Positions 56,980 to 64,000 of a stretch of DNA of 64,000 bases are shown here, in pieces. Position 1 is the stretch's first letter; the number at the start of each line of letters is the position of its first letter. This DNA comes from Clitoria ternatea (taxonomy: Eukaryota; Streptophyta; Magnoliopsida; Fabales; Fabaceae). The stretch covers positions 39,766,501 through 39,830,500 of the forward strand of contig CM075671.1 in assembly GCA_037962975.1 (NCBI GenBank), written 5' to 3'. The notes beneath the pieces are model-generated. The model saw only the letters and a list, made by a program, of their open reading frames with translations, did not search any database and was not told the DNA's origin. The translations under genes and the position numbers were made by a program.

Positions 56980-57444
56980 TTCCTGACTTAGCTTCCATTA
57001 ACCACGTGATTAAAGGCCATGATTAAGCAATTTTTAATTACATAATGCCAGACAATGGTTCCACTTGTCTCCTAATTCGGCTTGGCAGCTTGCATGAGTA
57101 GATTGGCCATTATTTGGCCTTTTTGGCTGAGTGCTTGGCCACCTAGAAGTGGAGTCCACGTAGCTTCTAATGCTATGCGTGGCTGTGACACGTAGCGTTA
57201 GCATCAGAAGTTCTCACGCTACGCGTGGTGTTGATGCTACGCGTCAGCTCTTCAGTTCTTCAATTTTCTCTTGAATTTCTTTAATTTTTCACTCCAAAAC
57301 TAGAGAAAATTGATCAAGGCAGATAATTTCCAATAAATTCTATTTATTACAATTAAAACCTAAATTTCTTAAAAATTAAACTTATTATTATTATTTTTAG
57401 CATAATTTTATTAAGAAATTTATTTATAAATTTGAGGACTAACA

Positions 57445-57483
57445 AATACCTCCAACTTTAGGATATTGCTCATCCTCGAGCAA
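57445..57483 (-). other. E3 polypurine tract and stem-loop
   Basis: On the minus strand: TTGCTCGAGGATGAGCAA (57483-57466), then AAAGTTGGAGGTATT directly before the LTR. Confidence 0.72.
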
Positions 57484-58635
57484 GAAAAAACAATTCCGAA
57501 ATCATATTTTTGAATAGTCCAAAAATTTACCACAAAAAGTAATTTCACAATTTACCATTTGAAATAATCAAAAATAGATGTCTTATGCAATAAATGTTTA
57601 AAGATAAAAAATTTTACAATGTCTTATTAACAAATCAAGCATAATTTATGTTAACCAAGTGGCCTCAATTACTTAAGAGGGGGAAGAATTGAGTATTCAA
57701 AATTTTACTTGGAATGCTTTTAAAATTAATTCTTTAATAAGTATACTTGAAGATAATGAATTTAATCACAAGTAATAACAATTTATGTACAAGACAAAAT
57801 GATAAGCACTTAGTGTATGGCAAGTGAATTCACTTAAAGAGTTTAAGTAATATTCAAGATAACTATTAATAATGTCAAATTAATCATCACACTAAGAGTA
57901 ATAATTAATTTTAACATAATTAATTCAAGAATATTTCTTAACTAACTTTAACAAATTTAATCTAAATGATTTATAAATAGAATATGCACTTAATTTTAAC
58001 AAGTGAATCAATAATAAAATTGCTTAATTAATTAAGTTATAAACACAAATAATTAGCAAGAAATTTTAAGTGCACAAATTTAAATGAGTTTAGGGAAGAG
58101 AGATTTGCAAACCGATATATACAAGTTCCACCACACCGGCGTACGTCTCACCTCTAAGCAACCCACTTAGAGGATTTCCATTATTGGAGATTAAAGATAC
58201 AACTTTGAGCAATCACGGCTTCCTAGTGTCCTACACTCAAGAACCCAATTCTCACAAGTGCAAGGGCACCCCACCCAATCTTTCAATCTCACAATTTTAC
58301 AAGGTTGAACCCCAACCCAAAACTTCTAAGATTTTTGGTGTTTAAGTGTACAAGGATAACTCTCCAATAGAGTGGATATACAAGTTAAAGCTTTCACAAA
58401 ATGATAACTCTCAAAGAGAGGATATGCAAATTTTAGCACTCAAAAGTTATTTTTCTCTCTTAAGAAATAATGTGCAAGTTTAGCTCTTAAAATAATTTTG
58501 CTCACAAAATTTCACTCTCAAAGTAATTTGCCAAAGAATAGAAACAGAGAGCTTAAGAGAAATAGAGAGAGCAGCGTAAGAGAGGAAGAAAACAATAGCT
58601 TGCTGTTGGTGTGTTGAGTCCCTTCCAAGGCTTCT

Positions 58636-58644
58636 CTATTTATA
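58636..58644 (-). promoter_or_regulatory. TATA box of SIRE-like LTR copy B
   Basis: TATAAATAG on the minus strand; counterpart of 36534-36542. Confidence 0.6.
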
Positions 58645-58924
58645 GGCATCTAAGGCATGGCTCTTGCACATTAATAATTCCTTCAGTGATGGTGCCATTG
58701 CATTTTAAAATCTAGCGTGCATAGTAGAGCATGGAACAACAAGGTGGAGTCAAGCATATTGCAGTTTTTGTTTGGAGCAGATTTGGACATGGCATTGTGC
58801 TGCATGGAATGGGAGAATTAATTTATAGCTTCAAGCATAGTGTAGCATGGAATGGTTTAGAGAGTATAAGAGATGTTGGCATTTGAAATTTGAGGTTTCA
58901 ATCCAAGTTTCCAGAACCATTTGC

Positions 58925-59250
58925 ATTTAATGAATCGCATGATGAATTGATTCATTACGTTATATTTAGCTTCAGACAGATGTAGGAATCAATTCTTCAT
59001 GAATATGAATTAATTCATGATATGAAAACTGAGGTTCCTGGGCAATTTTACTCATGTGAATCGATTCAAAAAGGGGGGAATCGATTCATACTGTCAAAAA
59101 TTCAATCCTGGGCCATTCAAGCCGTGTGAATCGATTCATACATATAGGGAATCGATTCATGCTATGAAAAATCCAATCCTGGGCCTTCCTTCACGTGGGA
59201 ATCGATTCATGTGGCCTTGTGTTGCTGCATGAATCGATTCATGCACCTGT
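58925..59250. repeat. Array of TGAATCGATTCA palindromes (copy B)
   Basis: About ten exact or near copies, for example at 59058, 59086, 59126, 59150, 59200 and 59231. The best copy is CATGAATCGATTCATG (59230-59245), a 16-bp perfect palindrome. Confidence 0.8.
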
Positions 59251-59527
59251 TGCATGACTTTTTTGTGCTTTGTTTTACCCATTTGGATACTTGATTGCAT
59301 ATGGTTTGGTTCCTTTGATTCTTGACACTTTATTGATCATTTTTGATTTAAGCCTTTGTAAATGCCTTGACTCAAGTCCTTTGTTTTTCATCAATCCTTA
59401 TGCATTTAACTCTTGAATCCATGACCTGTTTTGTTTGAACTTCACGATTCAATTAATCACTTTGCACAATATCCTTAATTCTTCATTTGTTGCATCATTA
59501 TCAAAACCTACATCAACATATAAATAC

Positions 59528-60450
59528 AATTTCAAGCTTACCTCACAAGTGTTTATCTCTGTACAAAGGTAATCTGTCAGCTCAATTGATCATAAAATCA
59601 AGCAAATTTAATTTTGATTTTCATCTAATCAATGGTTATTAATACAGAGTCAAACAAGAGTCACAAGGTCTTTTAAAGGGTTGTAATGAGGCTTGGTTAC
59701 AAGAATTTATGGTTTTTCTTGAAAGCAAAAACCTGAAATCATAAAAGAGCATTTCATAATTTTTAGGCTTTTTTTTTACCCAAATCTCATTTCCCTTCTT
59801 GGTGAATACCCCCAACTTAGTCCTTTTCATTATTGCTTTTTCTTGTTATGCATATATATTTATATTTTTCTTTTTTATTTTTATTTTTCATATACATGCA
59901 TTATGATAATCTTGAAAAGAACTAAGTTATAATTTTCACTCCCCTTTTATGTAAGAACCTCAAGCATTCTTGTTCAAAAATGCTCTTTTATTCAATTAAG
60001 TAAAAGGAATGGTTAAAAATTATTTACAGATTTAGGGGTAACAAAGAAATTATTTTTAAGGCTCAAATTGGCTATCAAAGGATAAATATGATTTTACCAT
60101 GGTAAGCTTTTTGGCCTTAGCTTTTGTGTTTACCAAAAAATGTGCCTTGATCATACTCTTGGATCCTCTGTACAACAACATAAATCAAAGAATTGAGCAA
60201 AATTAATTTGAATGAAATTATGTCAAACCCCTCAAGTGTTTAAAGATCTCTCAGCTCATCGGTTTTTGAAATTAGCTTGATAGTTAATAAAATCATTGTA
60301 ATAATTTTATCAAAATTCCTAAATTACAAAAGAATCTATAATTCATTTTAGAAATGGTTTTATTGTGTAAAAACCTTAAGTGTATAAATTTCTTTATTTT
60401 CAAAAATTTGATAATACTTTTTTTTCAAAATAAAAATAAAGAAAAAATAA
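59528..60450 (-). other. E3 3' untranslated region
   Basis: Homologous to the E1 segment around 14100-14940. No supported ORF; the minus ORF at 59639-59830 is not conserved in E1. Confidence 0.6.
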
Positions 60451-60473
60451 TGGGTTGTCTCCCATTGAGCGCT
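60451..60473 (-). other. E3 post-pol motif
   Basis: Minus-strand AGCGCTCAATGGGAGACAACCCA, matching E1 11553-11575 except for one G-to-A change in the loop. Confidence 0.7.
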
Positions 60474-60506
60474 TGATTTACTGTCTCTAGCTTGACACCC
60501 TGCATA

Positions 60507-61658
60507 TCACAGATTAGTCAAATAACAACTGGTAGTGAGTCTGTTGATCTCACCACCCAAATAAGGTTTTAATCTTTGCCCATTAACCATCCAACTTCTT
60601 TTGGAAGTTGGATCTTCAATCTCAACTACTCCATATGATTTAACTTCCTTAATCACAAATGGGCCTGACCACTTAGATTTCAATTTACCAAGAAACAGTC
60701 TTAATCTTGAATTAAACAATAAAACTTGTTGACCTGGTGTGAAGTGTCTATTTTTAATTTTCTTGTCATGGTAAGCTTTCACCTTATTTTTATAACTTCT
60801 AGATGACTCATAAGCATTGTTTCTCATTTCCTCTAATTCAAGTAACTACAACTTTCTTTTGTCAGCTGCCTTGTTTGGATCAAAGTTGAGGAATTTTAAG
60901 GCTCAATATGCTTTATGTTCCATCTCTACTGGAAGATGACAAGCTTTTTCATAGACCATTTGGAAAGGGGAAAGGCCAATAGGGGTTTTGAATACAGTTC
61001 TGTATGCCCAGAGTGCATCATCAAGCTTTTGTGACCAATCCTTTTTGGAGGAAGACATAGTCTTTTCTAAAATTCTTTTCACTTCACGATTTGAAATCTT
61101 AGCCTGTCCATTGGTTTGTGGATGATATATTGTGGCCACCTTATGTGTCACTCTATAATGTTGTAATACCTTCTGAAGAACTTTGTTACAAAAGTGTGAT
61201 CCTCCATCACTGATCAAGGTTCTTGGTGTTCTAAACCTGCAGAAAATGTTTTTCTTGAAGAAATTCATTACAGTTTTGGTGTCAGCATTAGGTGAAGCGA
61301 TTGCTTCTACACATTTTGAAACATAATCAACTGCCAAAAGGATATATTGATTGAATTGAGAATAAGGGAATGGTCCCATGAAATCAATACCCCAACAATC
61401 AAATCCCTCAACTTCCTAAATGTTTGTGAAAGTTATTTCTTGCCTTTTATTCACATTACATGTTCTTTGGTAGTTATCACAAGCTTGCACAAATGAGTGA
61501 GAATCTTTAAAAATGGAGGGCCAATACAAACCTAATTGAAGAATTTTTATAGTAGTCCTTTCACCATTAAAATGTCCTCCATAAGGTGATTTGTGGCAAT
61601 GCCACAACACATCTCTTATTTCCCAATTGGGTACACAATGATGTAGCAAATTGTCCAC
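60507..61658 (-). pseudogene. int: E3 integrase, catalytic Glu and zinc Cys lost
   Basis: One frame from 61658 to 60507, broken by TAG 61416-61418, TGA 60903-60905 and TAG near 60847. The N-terminal zinc domain (61658-61416) has WHCHKSPYGGHF and ACDNYQRTC: the second Cys of the HHCC set is Tyr (codon 61470-61472). The core (61379-60903) has Asp in AVDYVSK and Asp in ISDGGSHF. At the D,D-35-E position, NGQAKISN has Lys instead of Glu (codon 61098-61100). The C-terminal part (60827-60507) has the GQQVLLFNSRLRLF / GKLKSKWSGPF / VNGQRLKPYLGG segments of Athila integrases, with no chromodomain. Cannot be active. Confidence 0.88.
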
Positions 61659-61754
61659 ACAAATTTTGAATAGATGAGGGTCATCCCAAACAAAATATTT
61701 TGTATCTTTGAAAAAACATTTTCTTTGCTTCCAAGTTAAATCATTTGGAAGAAT

Positions 61755-62243
61755 TTATGTTGCTTTAAAATTGGCTATATCAACAAACCATGGTCGCTTT
61801 GTTATTTCAAAAAGTTTTTCATCAAGGAATTCTTCCAGAATGTTTTTTTCTTTGGCAGTAACCTCATCATTCATCAATCTAGAAAGATGGTCAGCGACCA
61901 CATTTTCACTACCCTTTTTATCTTTGATTTCAAGATCATATTCCTGAAGGAGCAGAATCCATCGGATTAACCGAGGTTTAGAATTAGTTTTGGTCAAAAG
62001 GTACTTGATTGCCACATGATCAGTAAAAATGATTATTTTTGAACCAATCAACTATGATCTAAATTTTTCTAAAGCATATACTATGGCTAGTAATTCTTTT
62101 TCAGTAGTTGCATAATTTATTTGATTTTCATTTAAAACTTTACTAGCATAGTATATAACCCTAAAAACTTTTTTATATCTTTAACCTAAAACTGCTCCCA
62201 CAGCATAATCACTTGCATCGCACATAAGTTCAAAGGGTAAGTT
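61755..62243 (-). pseudogene. rnh: E3 RNase H domain
   Basis: Same frame as RT. 62243-62052 encodes NLPFELMCDASDYAVGAVLG and the YYASK / TTEKELLAIVYALEKF segments with stops. 62051-61755 continues IIIFTDHVAIKYLL, RLIRWILLLQEYDLEI and VVADHLSRL, ending at TAA 61755-61757. Typical Ty3/gypsy RNase H with Asp in CDASD, Glu in EKELLA, and Asp in FTDH and ADHLSR. Confidence 0.82.
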
Positions 62244-62717
62244 TCAACTAGGAGCAACGATTACAGGGGCAGAAACCAATTTTCCTTTCAAGGAATTAAA
62301 AGCTTTTAGACATGCTTCATCAAACCTGAATTCAACATCTTTATTTAGAAGATTTGTTAAAGGTTTAGAAATTTTTGAAAAGTCTTGAATAAACCTTCTA
62401 TGGAATCCAGCATGTCCTAAAAAACTTCTAATACCTTTTACATTTACAGGGGGTGGGAGTTTAGAGATTACCTCAATCTTGGCTTGGTCCACTTCAATAC
62501 CTCTAGAAGAAATCTTGTGACCAAGTACAATACCTTCTTTCACCATGAAGTGACATTTCTCCCAATTTAGCACCAAATTTGTTTCAAAACACCGCCTCAG
62601 TATGGTGTCCAAGTTGGTTAGACATGATTCAAAAGAATTCCCAAAGACTGAGAAATCATCCATGAAAATCTCAATGCTCTTTTCAATTAAATCTGCAAAA
62701 ATAACAAACATGCATCT
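62244..62717 (-). pseudogene. rt: E3 reverse transcriptase, C-terminal part
   Basis: Begins at the Arg codon 62717-62715 (RCMFVIFADLIEKSIEIF), contains the catalytic FMDDFSVFG (MDD codons about 62663-62655), then LGHKISSRGIEVDQAKIE, IRSFLGHAGFHRRFI and DFSKISKPLTNLL. It is stopped by TGA 62244-62246, where related elements have Trp. The N-terminal palm and fingers are missing because an LTR was inserted at 62717/62718. The ORF's apparent first 31 residues (62810-62718) come from that LTR. Confidence 0.87.
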
Positions 62718-64000
62718 TGTAACATCACGGATTTTAAAGAAAATAAATTTATTGGATAATGATAATTGATTATTTATAGTCAAATAATTATGGGAGCTTT
62801 CGTTAAACATTATAGGTGAATTATCGGTAAACTAAAATTCATCAGAACCGGGTGATTTAACGGATGATATAGGACCCACTTGGTTAAATTAAATATTTGA
62901 TGGGTCTAGAATGTTTAGAAAATTATTATGGTTAAGGTGATACATCTGAGATAATTTTTAGTGCTAAGGAAATAATTAATCGGACTCGACGTACGTTATT
63001 AATCAGGGAAAATACGAGCCAAAATGGAATTAAAAGAAAATGAAAATTTCCTTTCTTCTCCTATCATGACTATGTGACCATTTCCCTATTTTTCTACTCT
63101 CTTTTGCATAATGGGTAAAGGAATTATTAACCCATGGAAAAAGGCATGATGGTGCACCCTATTAACCAATGGTTAATGACCAATTTTGTCACTTTTCCCC
63201 ACCTTCTCTTCTCATTTTCATTGGCATCATCTTCTCTCACCATCCTTCACATTTCTTTCTCCTTCTTCTCCTTTCCTCCATGGCCAAAACTGTCCATCTT
63301 CATTCTTCTTCTTTCTCTTGCCAAAAATAAAAGCTAAGCTTGAAAATGTGAAGCATTCATGGAGCTTGGGAGCTTGCAATGGTCATCTCCTTCTTCTTCA
63401 CTCTTATTTTCATTTTTGGAGGAGCATGGCCTTGAGGTAAGGTTTCTTGCCTCTTTATGGTTCTATTCATGGTTTTGTGATGATTGAGCTTGAAACATTA
63501 ATGTTAGGTTGTATGGGTATTGAGGAAAAGATGAAACCTTAGGCTTGAATGGTTTGGGAGATGATTGTTGGATATGGTTTTGTAGTTGTAAATAGATGTG
63601 GGTTGTTGAGTTATGAGGATTCTTGGAAATGGTGGATGCTAAAGGTTGTTGGAAAAATTCTAGAGAAAACCCTAATGGTGGTGATTTGGGGGTTTTTAGC
63701 CTAAATGATGATTTTGATGATTTGGATACCTTAGAGTAATTTATATGAGGAGAATGGAATTTTTGAAACATTGAAGTTTAATGTTGATGTTGATGAAAAA
63801 TGTGAACTAAGTTTATGATGTTATGTATGATGATTAATGCATGTAAAACCCAAACATAGGGTAGATGACCATTGGGAACCTTGTGTGTTGTTTACATGAT
63901 TGGCACTTTGATGATTATATATGCTTGTAATAGTGCATGAAAATTGAGGGAATTGATGGTTGCCAATTGTGTGGAATCCTTAAGAATTAATGATTTGGGG
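62718..64000 (+). mobile_element. LTR of a chromovirus-like element inserted in E3 RT (runs off right edge)
   Basis: It begins TGTAACATCACGGATTTTAAAG exactly at the break in the RT frame. The first 500 bp parallel the minus-strand LTR starting at 20207 (ATGATAATTGATTATTT, ATAGGACCCAC, TC-rich 63190-63310). A donor-like GAGGTAAGG occurs at 63433. The expected left duplication would be CATCT (62713-62717). The ORFs at 63134-63440 and 63463-63771 are low-complexity and not supported. Confidence 0.68.

Larger units (their letters stand above)
55924..57444 (-). repeat. E3 3' LTR (1521 bp)
   Basis: On the minus strand it begins TGTTAGTCCTCAAATTT (57444) and ends AAAGGACCCAACA (55924). It shares with the E1 LTR the GGAACGATATC block, the paired 55-bp-spaced CAAACGGGAGAATGAT copies (56520-56590), the TATA box and the ACGCGTAGCGT motifs (56943-56979, 57160-57245). 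The left flank is AATAA; its partner is off the window. Confidence 0.88.
57649..59518 (-). mobile_element. SIRE-like solo LTR, copy B, inserted in E3
   Basis: On the minus strand it starts TGTTGATGTAGGTTTTGATA (59518) and ends CACTTGGTTAACA (57649), 1870 bp, TG..CA. E3 sequence on both sides corresponds to one continuous stretch of E1 (about 14930-14975). A clean 5-bp duplication at these ends is not visible; AATTT at 57643-57647 and 59528-59532 flanks a slightly larger interval. TATAAATAG lies at 58644-58636. It contains TGAATCGATTCA palindromes at 58929-59245 and is homologous to copy A. Confidence 0.7.
55924..62717 (-). mobile_element. E3: Athila-like LTR retrotransposon with pol (5' part cut off)
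   Basis: A minus-strand element: 3' LTR at 55924-57444, polypurine tract, 3' untranslated region (itself interrupted by a SIRE-like LTR), then integrase, RNase H and RT reading leftward from 62717. The LTR, polypurine tract, stem-loop and post-pol motif are homologous to E1. No PF20167-type ORF is present between integrase and the LTR. At 62717/62718 the RT codon series stops exactly where another LTR begins, so gag, protease and the rest of RT lie beyond the insertion, outside the window. Confidence 0.9.

Noticed and set aside
62718..62810. First 31 residues of the RT ORF as a genuine N-terminus
   Set aside because: The RT match begins exactly at the Arg codon 62715-62717; the preceding codons lie in an inserted LTR starting TGTAACATC.
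63134..63440. ORFs in the right-edge LTR
   Set aside because: Pyrimidine-rich low-complexity leader of the LTR; equivalent region of the LTR at 18300-20207 has no matching frame.

Overview
This 64 kb window is AT-rich eukaryotic nuclear DNA from a flowering plant. The evidence is plant LTR retrotransposons primed by tRNA-Asp, a plant CACTA transposon, plant-type splice sites and telo-box motifs. A legume or other eudicot is plausible, but the species cannot be named from sequence alone. I see no intact host gene. The window is a nested stack of transposable elements, with two decayed host-like gene fragments between them.

Layout, left to right. 1-1972: minus-strand LTR (chromovirus-like) running off the left edge. 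1974-3141 and 18300-20207: probably the two halves of one older minus-strand LTR, split by a giant TG..CA unit (3142-18299, 'O1') that was itself split by a complete 9.0 kb LTR retrotransposon (7707-16727, 'E1', AAAAT target duplication). E1 carries gag, protease and a spliced 435-codon PF20167-type ORF, but no reverse transcriptase or integrase. 20208-26606: AT-rich non-coding DNA, tandem duplications, a decayed exon-containing gene fragment and a telo-box/TC-rich leader. 26607-37536: two Copia/SIRE-like LTRs rich in ATCGAT palindromes. The first is interrupted by an 8.2 kb, pol-less Athila-like element (27033-35190, 'E2'). 37537-41590: nothing recognised. About 41.6-54.7 kb: a decayed CACTA transposon (TNP2-like and Transposase_24-like genes, four 74-bp subterminal repeats), split by a second giant TG..CA unit (42181-48533, 'O2', perfect GTTAC duplication). 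54737-55586: exons of an RPA1-like single-strand DNA-binding protein. 55924-62717: a minus-strand Athila-like element ('E3') with RT, RNase H and integrase remnants, interrupted by a SIRE-like LTR (57649-59518) and truncated inside RT by a chromovirus-like LTR (62718 onward).

E1 and E3 have related LTRs (1569 and 1521 bp). E1 lacks pol; E3 has pol but no PF20167-type ORF. They look like a non-autonomous element and a relative of its possible helper. The most interesting signals are structural: (i) paired ACGCGTAGCGT motifs whose flanking arms change but stay complementary, one pair fixed 15-16 nt upstream of each LTR TATA box; (ii) two further covarying stem-loops shared by E1, E2 and E3; (iii) decay dominated by C-to-T/G-to-A transitions, including five TAG-only stops in the E1 3' ORF and loss of the integrase catalytic Glu in E3; (iv) a minus-strand ORF conserved between the two giant LTR-like units.
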